Below are positions 32,528 to 44,060 of a stretch of 64,000 nt of DNA, in pieces. The translations under genes and the position numbers were made by a program. How positions within the stretch are numbered: position 1 is the stretch's first letter; every line of letters starts with the position of its first letter. The DNA lies in NCBI GenBank assembly GCA_951802425.1, contig OX637804.1, positions 744,001-808,000 on the forward strand, in the 5' to 3' direction. This stretch comes from Clavaria fumosa (taxonomy: Eukaryota > Basidiomycota > Agaricomycetes > Agaricales > Clavariaceae). The notes beneath the pieces are model-generated. The model was not told the origin of the DNA. It did no database searches and saw only the letters and a program-made list of their open reading frames with translations.

Positions 32528-33087
32528 TGTTGTCGTCGGGAGAGAAGAGCGCTCCTCGCAATGCTGCACTGGACATTGCCGCTTGAGAAATCATCGCCTT
32601 GAACCGGCGCCTCCTCGGGCGGCTACCCGTTCCCCTTCGCGCCATCTCAGCAAAGTCCCAGATAGTCGCTACAGTCCGAACAGTCTCTCTCATTCTCCTA
32701 TATCTAGGCTGTCGTCCTGCACATAGCCCATTTTTTTCGCAGCGGCGGGCAACACACTCCAGAGAGCGAGAGAGAAGATCCGTGGTGAGTGGGTGAGTGG
32801 TGTTGATAAGATTGTTCACTCTCATATCAACGCGTAGCCTTCTTCAATTCGCCTCGCAATTAGCAACACGTTTGGCTATCTTCCTCCCAACTTTGTTGAT
32901 GCTGATCCTCATTCGTTCTCTTTGCTGCAGACCTTCTGGGTGTGTACAACCCGTAGCTGGCGGTCGAGCAAGAAGGTGGCCAAAATTCATTAGGGACTCG
33001 GACACTGCGATCATGCGTTTCCCCCCCATCTGTTCCTAGCAGGACTCACTCGTCCATCCGGCCGTTTTCAGGACCGTAGACCCTGCA
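32528..33087. other. Upstream flank shared with the 19.3-kb copy
   Basis: Near-identical to 19280-19660 and then to 24270-24420, i.e. the uninterrupted form of the copia target. No gene found. Confidence 0.6.
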
Positions 33088-33333
33088 TTGTGCGCAGGCG
33101 ACACGGGCCTGTGTGTGTCGGCTTTTCAGACCTTGTCTGCAACAACAGGAGTAGCCGAAGGGTTCCACACACATACATCGCGTTCGTCAAGTAGGGCGCA
33201 CTATCGGGGGAGAAATGTGGGAGGTGGGTATAGCGCCGCCGCCGCGCTCTCCAAAGCGTGGTCAGCTTTTTTGGGGGGGATCTGGGCGGCCTTGACTGTC
33301 TACGTTCATTCGGACGACCACCGACTCGAGTGA
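33088..33333 (+). other. Conserved open frame of unknown nature, copy 1
   Basis: 81 codons with MCAGDTGLCVSAFQT and LSKAWSAFLGGIWAALTVYV. The frame is kept in the copy at 36634-36879 with few changes; decayed pieces are at 48610-48730 and 52010-52140. It aligns at nucleotide level with the companion unit near its VRERVAEL exon, so it may be a diverged form of it. Not recognised. Confidence 0.35.
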
Positions 33334-33389
33334 GACGTAGTGATCAAGTCCTTCTCGTTTTTCTCATACGCGTAGTGTGAGTGGTGATC

Positions 33390-33824
33390 TGGTACTAATA
33401 TTGCTCAACCCAAACGGCAATGAATTTGCGTTGCGATAAACTGGGGCGATTCCTGTAAAGATGGCCCAATGATACGTCCTGAGGAGGTGCCGGTATCTTA
33501 CCTGGCCTCGGACTGTAGACACATAAATGCAGCCGATGGCCCACCAGCACCGGCAGGTCATGTCCTCTCTAGACGTGGGGCGTACCGCCTCCAAAGCTGC
33601 ACGACAAGGGCTTGTTTGAGGACAGTGCAATGCACTGAGCGCAAGGCCACACATCATCAGATCGACACTTTCCAAGGTACACTACCATATACAAGAAGCT
33701 CCTACTGATTACAGACAATACAAGTACAGAACACCTTGGACCATAAACACAAAGCATTATCAGCCTTCTCCACTTCACTTTCTTCGCATACTCTCGCAAA
33801 AATATTGGGTATAAGAAATCTGGG
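33390..33824. repeat. 3'-flank dispersed repeat
   Basis: Copy of 24640-25138 beyond the gene at 33825, with internal deletions. Confidence 0.6.
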
Positions 33825-35447
33825 TCATTCTGTATAGGGCGGCGGCGAAGATGCCGTCGTGTTCTGCCGTGCCAAATTGGGAGATGCAGATGATGTTTGG
33901 ATGAGTAGGTTATTGACAGAGGCAATAACCTGTCTTTCATGCGGGCTCAACCGCGCACGAGAGATGACCCCTACGATAGACGCAAAGTCAAGAGTACCCT
34001 CTTGAGTCTCAGTGGTCGAGTGCGGCTGGAGCTGTGGCGTAGGATTCGGAAGTGATATCTCTGGTGACGTATTGGCGGGGGCATCAGAGAACGGGGTGGA
34101 TGGTGGCTGCGAGTCGGCGGGAGATGCTAAATCTGGCACTGGTTTGGGGAAGGAGGCTTGGTGTCCACTATGCAGAGCTTCGCGTGGCTGTTGTGATGGA
34201 AGGGCGGACTCGGCTTCCAAGGGAATTATAGCGCCTTGAGATGACCTCTGGCCGACTAGAGCAGCAAAAGGGGAGTGCATGTTGCGATATTTTTAGAGCC
34301 CCACGCTCCAACGGAAAAGAGGATACTTTACCTATGGGGTACGCATGGGCCGCAGGAGTGCCCGTCATCTGAACGACAATGGGATTGGCAGAAGTGGGTT
34401 CATTCCTGTGACTGCGAGGGTCGGGTGGCGAAAATTGGTATTGCTGCTCGCCGCGAAGGAATTCCGTGCCTGACAGAGGTCCCGTATAGTTGAGGGCATA
34501 GGTGGGTGGGTATGATGAACGCACCAGAAAACCGGAATGGTGATGAGAGGTCCATAGACTCCAACTCGCCTGTCGCCCATCCTGAGATAGACGCGGGTTG
34601 AGGATCGATGGGAGAAGATGCTCTTGCTAAAGCCGAACGTCTACGCCTCCACCAGAGCACAAGAGTGAGGATGAGTAGAACAAAGGTTACTGCGCCGACG
34701 ACACCCCCAGCAATCGAAGCGCTGTGTGATTTGGGGGAAGGGGGCGTTGTTGGCGAGGACAATGGTGAGCTCGAGGAGGGTGAGGACAATGTTGACGAGG
34801 GCGGCGAGCTCGTGGAAGAAGTCGGCATCACAGCCAGGTTTGGGCTATTGAGTCGATTAGTATGTTGTGTGGAAACTTCAAGAACGAATCGTACTTAAGA
34901 GTGACGGTCGAGAACGTGCCTGTGGGAAAGGCGGTGGTAGGGCTGATAATGGTCAGGTCCAGGACGAGCAGCGGACGGGAAAGGAGACATACAAAGTATT
35001 TGTGGGGAGGGAAGTGACGAGCGGGAAAGGGTTTCGAGTGTAAGATGCAAAATTAGTCGTGACATAATGCAGAAGGGAATAAGTTGAATTGAGATCCCCC
35101 AAGCAATCCGACGATGATCCAGGTTGGACAGTGAAACCCTGAACCGCATTGAATCCGTCACCGGCGGGAATGTTGCAAATCCACTCAAAATAACCAGTGC
35201 CAATGGGGAAATCAATCCGGAAAACAACGTTCAAGAATGTTGCGTCATAAAAGTCAAAGTAATCTCTATCTGTCGTGTTGTAGAAAATGTTGAACGGCTC
35301 GCATTGCGTGGCCGTTAATGGAAGGATAAATGAGACATCAAAGATATCGTTGTACAGCCACCCAGTCGTTGGTGGTGCCAATGGCTTCGCAACCGCGGAT
35401 AGAATCACAACAGCAGACATTGCTAGAGCTGCCCATTGCGAGTGCAT
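33825..35447 (-). CDS. Type A tandem-family membrane protein, 463 aa
   Basis: Exons 35447-34993, 34942-34895, 34844-34525, 34469-34332 and 34255-33825; open. Signal MHSQWAALAMSAVVILSAVA. The ectodomain has TQCEPFNIFYNTT, EWICNIPAG and SSDCLG. The stalk has a single SPSSSSPLS unit, the span is at about 212-232, followed by WWRRRR. The tail ends SSPPPYTE. Sequence from exon 3 to the last exon is very close to the gene at 25139, while the ectodomain differs more, suggesting conversion of the 3' half. Confidence 0.85.
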
Positions 35448-35740
35448 TGTCGCCGTCAAGAGAGAAGAGCGTTCCCCACAAAGCTGTACCTTATCAACTC
35501 ATCATCACCAACCGCGTGGACATGGGAAATCATAGTCCTGATCGGGTTATTGCATCCCTGGGTCTGGGCCGCGGCTACCTCCGCACTATTCCATAGCCCC
35601 AAGGATGTGTAGGGTATCGTTCAAATGTCTCTCTCTCGCTCGACTTTTAGTCTATTGTCCACTTTCTCTGCAACTGTTACGCACACTCAGAGAGCCCGGA
35701 CAGTGAGCCGAACGTTATCGACACCGTTCTGACGACCAGA

Positions 35741-36345
35741 TATAAAAAGGCGACCTTTTGATGGGATTGATAACCTTGTGCGGCCGGCCCTCTATGTTGT
35801 GTGGCAGCAGCGAATGCGTAGTAGGTCGGACTACCTCTGATGCTACATTAATGTGTGACGACTTCTTCAACTCGCCTCACTTATTGTGGAACGTTTTACA
35901 AACCTTCTCCTCTTTGAAGCCTGCGTCGACACTTTCCTTGTCACCTTTTACCGTCATTCAGCCCATCCCACTCGTTAGCTTTAGGAATTCCCTCGACCAT
36001 CCGGCCTTTGGCAGAGCTGAAAACCCTCCGCCGTGCGTAGGCGATATGGGGATTGTGCGTAGGCGATATGGGGATTGTGCGTGAGCGTGTCGCGGAGCTG
36101 GCCAAACTGGCCGACGACCTCGACGACAGTGAAGAGGGACAAGCGCGTCCCGAAGAAGGTCGACTCAAGCATCTGCACGACACTCGCGAACCGTCTGCAC
36201 GTCAAATTTGCCTCGGCTATTTCCCGGGACACTACTGCACGAGCGAATGCAGGTGTGTGGATGCTGGGCGCAACGCCGCAATGATTTCCCCCAAAATATT
36301 GTGGCTCACGACGGCCAATGTGTTTTCACAATGCAGCACACATAG
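35741..36345 (+). pseudogene. Companion-unit copy with most continuous frame
   Basis: From TATAAAA at 35741, the frame starting 35794 (MLCGSSECVVGR) runs to RAENPPPCVGDMGIV and meets the charged frame VRERVAELAKLADDLDDSEE at 36077-36140 after a duplicated 22-nt segment (GCGTAGGCGATATGGGGATT repeated). A 40-nt insertion between repeated CTGCAC at 36197-36240 interrupts the later part. Confidence 0.45.
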
Positions 36346-36633
36346 TCGAAGTAAGGGTAAATATGTATCGTTCAAGATTGTTTCATGCAAAATACCACAA
36401 TACATCCACATGATTGTTCAACATCGCCAACTTGTACAGACCCATTCCGGAGCTCGATTCCAGGCCATCACTAGTTATTTCTGGGTGTGCACAACCCGCA
36501 GCTGGCGGTCGAGCAGGAAGATGGCCAAAATTAATTAGGGACTCGAACACTGCGATCGTGCGTTTTCCCCCCCATCTGTTCCTAGGAGGACTCACTCGTC
36601 CATCCGGCCGTTTTCAGGGCCGTAGACCCTGCA

Positions 36634-36879
36634 TTGTGCGCAGGCGACACGGGCCTGTGTGTGTCGGCTTTTCAGACCGTGTCTGCAACAACAGGAGTAG
36701 CCGAAGGGTTCCACACACGTGCATCGCGTTCGTCAAGTAGGGCGCACTATCGAGGGAGAAATGTGGGAGGTGGGTATAGCGCCGCCGCCGCGCTCTCCAA
36801 AGCGTGGTCAGCATTTTTTTGGTGGATCTGGGCGGCCTTGACTGTCTACGTTGATTCGGACGACCGCCGACTCCTGTGA
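36634..36879 (+). other. Conserved open frame of unknown nature, copy 2
   Basis: 81 codons; contains LSKAWSAFFWWIWAALTVYV. Differs from the 33088 copy by a handful of residues, with the frame preserved across the length. Confidence 0.35.
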
Positions 36880-36924
36880 GGCGTAGTGATCAGGTCCTTT
36901 TCGTTTTTTTCATATGCGTAGTGT

Positions 36925-37454
36925 GAGTCGTGGTACTAATATTGCTCAACCGAAACGGAAATAACTTTGCGTTGCGATAAACTGGATGGCGATTCTTGTA
37001 AAGATGGCCTAATGATATGTCCTGAGGAGGTGCCGGTATCTTACCTGGCCTGGGACCACAGACACATAAATGCAGTCGATGACCCAAAGTAGCGCCGCCT
37101 CTCAGCGCTTCCCAGCACTGGCAGGTCATGCACTCCCTAGACGCGGGGCGTACCGCCTCCACCAAAGCTGTACAACCGGGCTTATTTGAGAACAGCGCAA
37201 TGCATTGAGAGCAAAGCCACATCATCAGATCGACGCTTTCCAAGGTGCGGCAGACCTATCTATGGAGCTATTGTTCATTACAATTGTCCAAACTCCGGGT
37301 ACACTTATATATACAAGAAGCTCCTACTAAGCAAGCCGAAAACAATGATTACAGACGATACAAGTACAGAACACTTTGGATTATAAACACAAAGCATCAG
37401 GAAACTTCCTTTGCATGTTCTCACAAAAAATATTGGGCATAACAGGGAATCGGG
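36925..37454. repeat. 3'-flank dispersed repeat
   Basis: Full-length relative of 24640-25138, beyond the gene at 37455. Confidence 0.6.
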
Positions 37455-39045
37455 TCAATCTATATAGGGCGGCGGCGAAGATGCCGTCGTGTTATGCCTT
37501 GCCAAATCGGGAGATGCAGACGACGCTTCGATGAGTAGATTGTTAGCAGAAGTGATGACTCGTCTTTCATGCGGGCTCAACCGCGCACGAGAGATGACCC
37601 CCAGGATAGCCGCAAAGTCAAGAGTACCATCCTGAGTCTCGGCCGTAGAGGGTGGCTGGAGCTGCAGGGTAGGATTTGGCGGTGATGTCTCTGGTGCCGT
37701 ATTAGCGGGGGCATCAGAGAACTGGACGGATGGTGGCTGCGGGTCGGCGGGAGATGCTAAATCTGGCACTGGTTTGGGGAAGGAAGCTTGGTGTTCACTA
37801 TCCAGAGCTTCACGTGGCCGTTGTGATGGAAGAGCAGGATCGGCTTCCAAGGGAATTATAGCGCCTTGAGATGACCTCTGGCCGACTAGAGTAGAAAAAA
37901 AGGGGTGTGTGTGATTGCGCTGAAATGCTATTTATTGGGAAAGAAGACACTTTACCTATGGGGTCCACATGGGCTGCAAGATTACCTGTCACTGGTACGT
38001 CGATGGGATTGTTAGACGTGGGCTCAGTCCTGTGACTGTAAAGGTCGAGTGGAGAAAATGGGTATTGCTGTGTGCCACCAAGGAATTCCGCTCCTGACAA
38101 ACGTCCCGCTATAGTCGAGGGCATAGGTGGGTGGATATGATGAACATACCAGAAAACCGGAATGGTGATGAGAGGTCCGTAGACCCCAATTGGCCTGTCG
38201 CCAATCCTGAGATAGATGAGGGTTGATAATCGATGGGAGAAGATGCTCTTGCTAGAACCGAGTGTTTACGCCTCCGCCAGAGCACAAGAGTGAGGATGAG
38301 TAGAACAAAGGCTACTGCGCCGACGACACCACCAGCAACCGCAGCATTGCGTGATTTGTGAGAAGGTGTTGGCGAGGGCGAGGGCGAGCTCGTGAAAGAA
38401 GTCACTGGTGAGGATGACGACGGTGGAGTTGTGGGCGTGACGCCCAGGTCTGGGCTGTTGAGTCGATTAGTATGTTGTGTGGAAACTCAAAGAATGGGTT
38501 GTACTTGAGGGTGATGGTCGCGTATACGCCTGTGGGAAAGGTGGCTGTAGGGCTGATAATGGTCAAGTCAGGGACAGGCAGCAGACGGGAAAGGAGACAT
38601 ACAAAGAGATTATGGAGAGGGGAGTGGCAGGCAGAGAGGGGTTTCGAGTGTAGGAGGCAAAAGCAGTCGTGAAGTAATCCAGATGTGAATAGGTTGTTGT
38701 GATATTTCCCAAGCAAGCCGACGATGACCCAGCTTGGACGATGTAACCAACTGGCCCGAAGATTGCGATACCGGCGGGAATATTGCAAATCCACTCCACA
38801 TAACCAGTGCCTTTGGGGAAAGAAATGGTAAAAAGGAAGTGCGAGAATGTTGCATCATCAAAGAAAAAGTGTTCATCCACCGTCGTGTTGTAGAAAATGT
38901 CGAATGGCTGGCATTGCGTGGCTGTAAATGGAAAGATAAATAAGTCACCAAAGGAGTTGAACAGCCACCCCGTCGTTGGTGGTGCCAATGGCTTCGCTAA
39001 AATCATAACAGCAAAAGTCGCCAGAGCTGCCCATTGCGAGTGCAT
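37455..39045 (-). CDS. Type A tandem-family membrane protein, 454 aa
   Basis: Exons 39045-38603, 38552-38505, 38454-38150, 38093-37956 and 37885-37455; open. Signal MHSQWAALATFAVMILAKPLA. The ectodomain is slightly shorter (exon 1 443 nt) with TQCQPFDIFYNTT, EWICNIPAG and SSACLG. The stalk resembles that of 14764-16349 and the type B genes (SPSPSPTPSHKSRN), while the cytoplasmic part matches the first gene of the window, a mosaic. Span about 203-223, then WRRRK; end SSPPPYID. Intron 3 is read with the TTTGTCAG acceptor; a nearer TATAG would also keep frame but would leave only about 41 nt. Confidence 0.85.
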
Positions 39046-39325
39046 TGTCGCCGTCAAGAGAGAAGAGCGTTCCCCACAAAAAAGCTGTACCTTATCAACT
39101 CGTTATCACCAACCGCGCGGGCATGCCATGATGGTCCTGATCCAGGGTTGGGAGACCCTGGGCCGCGGTTACCTCCACACTATCAATGGTGGGTAGGGGG
39201 TATCATTCAAAAGCCTCTCTCCCGCTTGACTTTCAGGCTGTCGTTCACTTTCTCCGCGACTGTGATGCACACACAGAGATTGCGGACGGCATCTGGTGGT
39301 GAGCAGAACGTTATCAACGACCAGA

Positions 39326-39905
39326 TATAAAAAGTCGACCTTTTGATGGGATTGATAACCCTAGGTTACCTTGTGCGGCCGACTGATCAGCGGACTAAAT
39401 ATGGTAATTACGCGGGTCAATGAAGCGCATTGTACCGGGCTAATCCTTTTATCAACCATCCGGCGCTCTACGCCGTGTGGCAGTGCCCATACGAGTGGAC
39501 GGCGAATGCGTAGGTCTAACTATCTGATGCTACATCAATGCATCAATGCTGGGATGACTTCATCAACTCGCCTCACCAAATGGCGGAATGTTTTACAAAC
39601 CTTCTCCTCATTGACGCCTGCCTCGACACTTTCCTTGTCACTCTTTACCTTCACCCAGCCCGTCCCACTCGGTAGCTTTAGGAATTCCCTCGACCACCTG
39701 GCCTTTGGCAGAGCTGGAAACCCTCCGCCGTGGGTAGTCGATATGGGTTTTGTGCGTGAGCGCGTCGCGGAGCTGGCCGAACTGGTTGACGACGTCTACG
39801 ACGGTCTGCACGAGCGAATACAGGAGTGTGGATGCTAGGGCGCAACGCCGCAGTGATTTACCTCAAAATGTCGTGGTTTGCGACGGCCAATGTGTCTTCA
39901 CGATG
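39326..39905 (+). pseudogene. Companion-unit copy with 155-codon open frame
   Basis: After TATAAAA at 39326, one frame is open from 39371 to 39838, ending with VRERVAELAELVDDVYDG, LHERIQECGC. Its middle is deleted (KHLRDTRERL is missing). Best single-frame evidence that the charged segment was coding. Confidence 0.45.
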
Positions 39906-40308
39906 CGGCACACACATAGTCCTAAGAAGTAAGGGTAACGAGGTATCGTTCAAGTTTGTTTCGTGACTAAATCCCGCAGTACATCCACATGGTGGTTCAA
40001 CATCGCCAACTTGTACAGACCCATTCCGGAGCTCGAGATTCACGGCATCAATTCTGTTGAGAACGGGGTGCTGGGGCAACGAAACTCCGTGTTGGCGCAA
40101 TCGCCTTTTAGTATGTGAAACAGTAATTATGTATGTCCCGTTCGTCTCATGAAGTGGTTGGTTTCCAGATCCCTGATTTTGCCCTGGATCCTGCCAACAT
40201 CCCTAATTTCGAGGATGGTCTGATATCACTCAAGCATGTAGTGTGATGCGATTGGATGGCACTCAGTCGCATTGCACTGCACGCTTGAGACCTTCCGCCG
40301 GTCTAGTT

Positions 40309-40753
40309 CCAGTCCAAGGTTTTGATGCTCGCATGCCTGGCATGAGCAATTCACCCCCGCCCAACATCCTCCTTGACTTTATGTACTGCGTTGATTATTT
40401 ACACAGTATTCAGCCTCTCTAACCCAAGTCTTCTCTTTCTCGCAGAGCCACGCCCCCCCATCCGAGCAATGACGATGATAGGTAGATTGTTCCGGCAGTC
40501 CCACAATTCCTCCACCTTGAAGCCCACACTAGACATCTAGAACTCCCCACTGTCACCGCCCCAGCCGGAAGCGTGGAGAAGGGGCCTCTGACGTGATCGC
40601 CTTGCGACAACGGCAACAAGCGACAGGCGGCTCACGCGAGCGCGTAGGCAAAGGTGATGTTTGCAGGAATATTGTCACTAGATTCGCTACCGTACGTAAG
40701 AAATTCTTTTGCAGCCTCCTTGAAGTAATCAACTACAAATGTCCGAATTCCGG
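40309..40753. repeat. Segment present in inverted orientation at 55.6 kb
   Basis: About 445 bp whose reverse complement is at 55588-56022, while the sequences on both sides are in direct orientation in the two places. Ends are CCAGTCC and ATTCCGG. Confidence 0.75.
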
Positions 40754-40850
40754 ATAAACATGCAATTCCTACCAAGCGACCTGAAAATTTGGCAATGTAC
40801 AACGCAAGCACGAAATCACCACCTATGTGCAAAACGCAAGCCCTTGTCAT
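40632..40850 (-). CDS. Unrecognised conserved small open frame
   Basis: 72 codons from ATG: MTRACVLHIGGDFVLALYIA, then RLVGIACLSGIRTFVVDYF, KEAAKEFLTYGSE and a C-terminus FAYALA. A second copy (27662-27880) keeps the frame with amino-acid changes of mixed type, and a third is broken by the inversion at 55588. It is downstream of the type B gene on the same strand. It may be an exon of a larger lost gene. Function unknown. Confidence 0.3.
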   Translation of the reverse strand: MTRACVLHIGGDFVLALYIAKFSGRLVGIACLSGIRTFVVDYFKEAAKEFLTYGSESSDNIPANITFAYALA

Positions 40851-40899
40851 GTTGTGTATGACAGATAATTCACGGACGTATTCATTCTGTACCCGGTGG

Positions 40900-41085
40900 C
40901 AGCGAAAAGGTCAAGTCCAATCAAATGACGCCCATGGCGCGCACATGTAGGATGGCCCGCAAACCGTGGTGAGCTCAAGGAGACCCTTGAGCCTAGCGCC
41001 TCGAGGGCTGATAGAAAAACGGCATTGCATGCGGTAGCAACGTCTCTGGTGCGGTATTAATCGAGATATCCGGCGACGGCAGCTA
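40900..41085 (-). pseudogene. Decayed type A last exon downstream of type B copy
   Basis: Resembles LDFAAVLGVISRAR in one frame but with stops before it; no PPPY. Confidence 0.5.
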
Positions 41086-41129
41086 AAGCAGTAGTTCGCG
41101 GAGCGCGAGGCCGAAGGCGGGGGTGCCCA

Positions 41130-42626
41130 TTATCCGGAGGCTTGCGCCGCAGCCGTTGTGGACAGAAATTTTGGCAGGTGCGGTAAGGAAGAGGAGGAAT
41201 TAGGTTGTGCTATTTGACAGGTCAGGCCGAGGCTGCAAATATAAATTCACCCAAGCTCACGATGTATGTTGTAAATGTTGAAGACGTTAGATACATTAAC
41301 GTTACCAGATCCGACAGCTCCACCACCAGTAGCTGTGCAGTTGAACGGATTGCAAGGAAGAACAAGCATCCTGGACTCACTTATTGTCGAGTGATCATAG
41401 GCTTGTTGGGACGAGGTCGCCGGCGGCATGCCAGTCGCGCTCTCAATACCTGCAGGGGATAGTGCTATAAGGGATTGTGCTGATCAACCTTGCATTCCCG
41501 GTGGAGGTTAAAATGTCGAAGCATATGCAACACTTGCCTACGGGGACTACAGCAGGCTTGAGATTGCCTGCCACCGGAACAACCATCGCACCACTGTCAG
41601 ACTTGAGCTCATTTCTGTGACTGCAATGGGCGGGCGCGGTGCCAGGAAGTTCCGCGCCTGACAAGCGTTTGACATAAGATGACACGCGAGTTAGGGCAGA
41701 CACGATGAACGCACCAGAAGATTGGAATGGTGGTGAGAGGTATGTAGACCCTAACTCGCCCGTGGTTGCGGGCTGAGAATTGATGGGAGAAGATGGTAAC
41801 CCCGAGCTCCTACGTATCCGCCAGAGCATGATAGCGAGGATGAGTAAGACGAAGGCCACTGCGCCGGCGACACCCCCAGCAATCTCAGCATTGCGTGAGG
41901 ATGATGGCGGAGACGTTGGCGTGACAGTCACTGGTGAGGACGACGACGGTGGGGACGTTGTCGGCGTGACAGCCAGGTTTGGGCTGTGGAGTCAATTAGT
42001 ATGTTGCGTGGAAACTCAAAGGATAAGTCGTACTTGAGAGTAAAGGTCGAGTATGTGTCTGTGGGAAAGGCGGCGGTAGATCTGATAATGGTTGGGTCAA
42101 GACACGAAGCGGACGGGAAAGGAACAAATCATTTGTGAAAATGGGAGTGAGCGGGGGAGGGTTTCGAGTATAGGATTCAAAAGCAGTAGTGAAGTATTGC
42201 AGAAGGGGATACGTTGTGGGTGACATTCCCCAAGCAAGCTGACGACGACCCAGGTTTGACGATGTAATTCAATGTAATGTCCATACTGAATGGGACACCA
42301 GCGGGAATGTTGCAAATCCACTCCACATAACCAGTGCCTTTGGGGGAATCAATGCGAAAAAGTTGGTCACTTAGGCCAACAGAGAAAAAGTAATCTCCGC
42401 TCGTCGAGTTGTAGAAAATGTCGAACGGGCTCAAGGTGAACCGTTCGACATTTTCTACAACGCGACGAGTGACATTGCGTGGCCGTGAATGGAAAGATAT
42501 ATATAAGCCCAATTCGCTCAGGCTGTCGCCGCGCAGCCACCCAGTCTTTGGTGGCGCCAATGGTTTCGCAACTGTTGCCATAATCACAACAGTAGACATC
42601 GCCAGAACTGCACACTGCGAGCACAT
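41130..42626 (-). pseudogene. Type B tandem-family gene, frameshifted
   Basis: The signal peptide MCSQCAVLAMSTVVIMATVA and all later exons are recognisable. The tail is the standard B tail, with a GC-AG donor GCAAGT after exon 4 (near 41544) and exon AVGSGNVNVSNVFNIYN. Defects: a TA-repeat expansion shifts the frame after GWL, a palindromic insertion at 42400-42469 destroys the CEPF site but restores frame, and one extra C in the GNVTTTY codons (about 42225) shifts it again. The intron 1 donor is also damaged (GTTCCT in place of GTATGT). Confidence 0.75.
42400..42469. repeat. Palindrome in ectodomain exon
   Basis: Arms of 29 bp (42400-42428 and 42441-42469), one mismatch, loop of 12 nt; the arms are an inverted copy of the codons around FYN and the preceding bases. 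Confidence 0.9.
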
Positions 42627-42878
42627 TGTCGCCGTCAAGAGAGAAGAGCGCTCCTCGCAAAGCTGTACCTTATCATCTTGTTACCGCGTGGGCATGGGAA
42701 ATCATAGTCCTGATCCAAGATTGAGAGACGGTCTGCCTCTGCACACAGTCCCAACATAGTAAGTAAGACGTCTCCATTCGACGTTCAGGCTGTTGTCCCT
42801 TTCTGAACCATACTCAAAGAGCGCGTACGGGAATTCGTAGTGAGCCAAGAGTTTATTGATGCCGTTTTGACGACCAGA

Positions 42879-43190
42879 TATAAAAAGGCGGCCTTTTGAT
42901 GGGATCGATAACCCTAGGCCACCTGGGGCGGCCGGCGCTCTATGCTGTGTAGCAGCAGTGAATGCGTAGGTCGGACTATCTCTGATGCTACATCAATGCT
43001 GGGACGACTTCATCAACTCGCCTCACCAAATGGCGGAACGTTTTACAAACCTTCCCCTCAGTGAAGCCTGCTGACACTTTCCTTGTCACCACGACTCGTG
43101 TGCTCCGCTTCATTGCCATGTGGCACACAATTTCCAAAAGCGCTTCCGCGCCGCCCTATTACTTTCAGTATGATGTATGCTCTAACGAAC
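42879..43190 (+). pseudogene. Companion-unit relic
   Basis: TATAAAA at 42879 and the 5' frame from 42942. It is truncated at about 43080 and joined to sequence shared with 17150-17400. Confidence 0.4.
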
Positions 43191-43504
43191 ACGATGTGTC
43201 TGTGTCTACTAGTATGTGGGTTTCAGTCACACTCCGATCACCAACTGGCCCTGGAACCCATATGTTGCACGAGACACGAGTGCCGTCTCGCGACGCTGCT
43301 ACGTCAGCGCTCCCTCCCTCGAATACAAGGCATGCCTCCTGACACAAGAGCTTATTCGACCAAGTGCTTGAGACACAGCCACGCGAGTTCTTCCTCAATT
43401 GTCACTTGCTGTTTGGCTCTCTTGGCGGTCTTGGCTCCGATGATCATAGAGATCGGTGATCGATGATCGATGTTCACTTGTAAAGATGTTGTATATGTCA
43501 TATA

Positions 43505-43780
43505 AATTAGGGCCATCTTTATGGTGGTGGTGGAGATGCTATGACCGAATTGGATGAGTAGATTGGTAACAGAGGCAATGATCTGTCTCTCCCTCATGCT
43601 CAATTATGCGCGAGAAATGACCCCTAAAACGGTCGCAAAGTCAGGGGGTTCCACTTCAAGTTAAGTCTAAGTCTTGCTCGTCAAGGGCAGCTGGCGCAGA
43701 GACATTGCATCTAGCCATAATATTTCTAATGCCAAAATATCCGAAGCTTGGAGTCTTCCCATCTGAAGGTTCTTGCCGAG
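43505..43780 (-). pseudogene. Solo last-exon relic (PPPYSE subgroup)
   Basis: Matches exon 5 of the 17707 and 30923 genes, including the RERQIIASVTNLL part; broken by several indels. Confidence 0.6.
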
Positions 43781-44060
43781 AACAAAGCCACATCATCAGA
43801 TCGACGCTTTCCAAGGTGCGGCAGACTTGCATACAGAGCTATTGTTCACTGCAAATTGTCCAAAACTCCGGGTACACTACCATGTACAAGAAGCTCCTAC
43901 TAAGCAAGCTGAAAACAGTGATTACAAGTACAGAACACCTTGGACTATAAACACAAAGCATCGTCAGTAAACTTCCTTTGCATATTCTCGCAGAAAAATA
44001 GGGTATTACAGGAAATCGGGGTCATCCTGTATAGGGCGGCGGCGAAGACGCCGTTGTGTT
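43781..44060. repeat. 3'-flank dispersed repeat, partial
   Basis: Right part of the 24640-25138 repeat, joined to the solo-exon relic at about 43780. Confidence 0.6.

Noticed and set aside
39146..39190. Nearer intron 3 acceptor TATAG in type A genes as the general choice
   Set aside because: It would leave introns of only about 40 nt, and copies at 25139 and 33825 lack it; the TGTCAG acceptor is common to nearly all copies.
40419..40619. Minus-strand 66-codon frame
   Set aside because: Not conserved in the inverted copy and without recognisable features.
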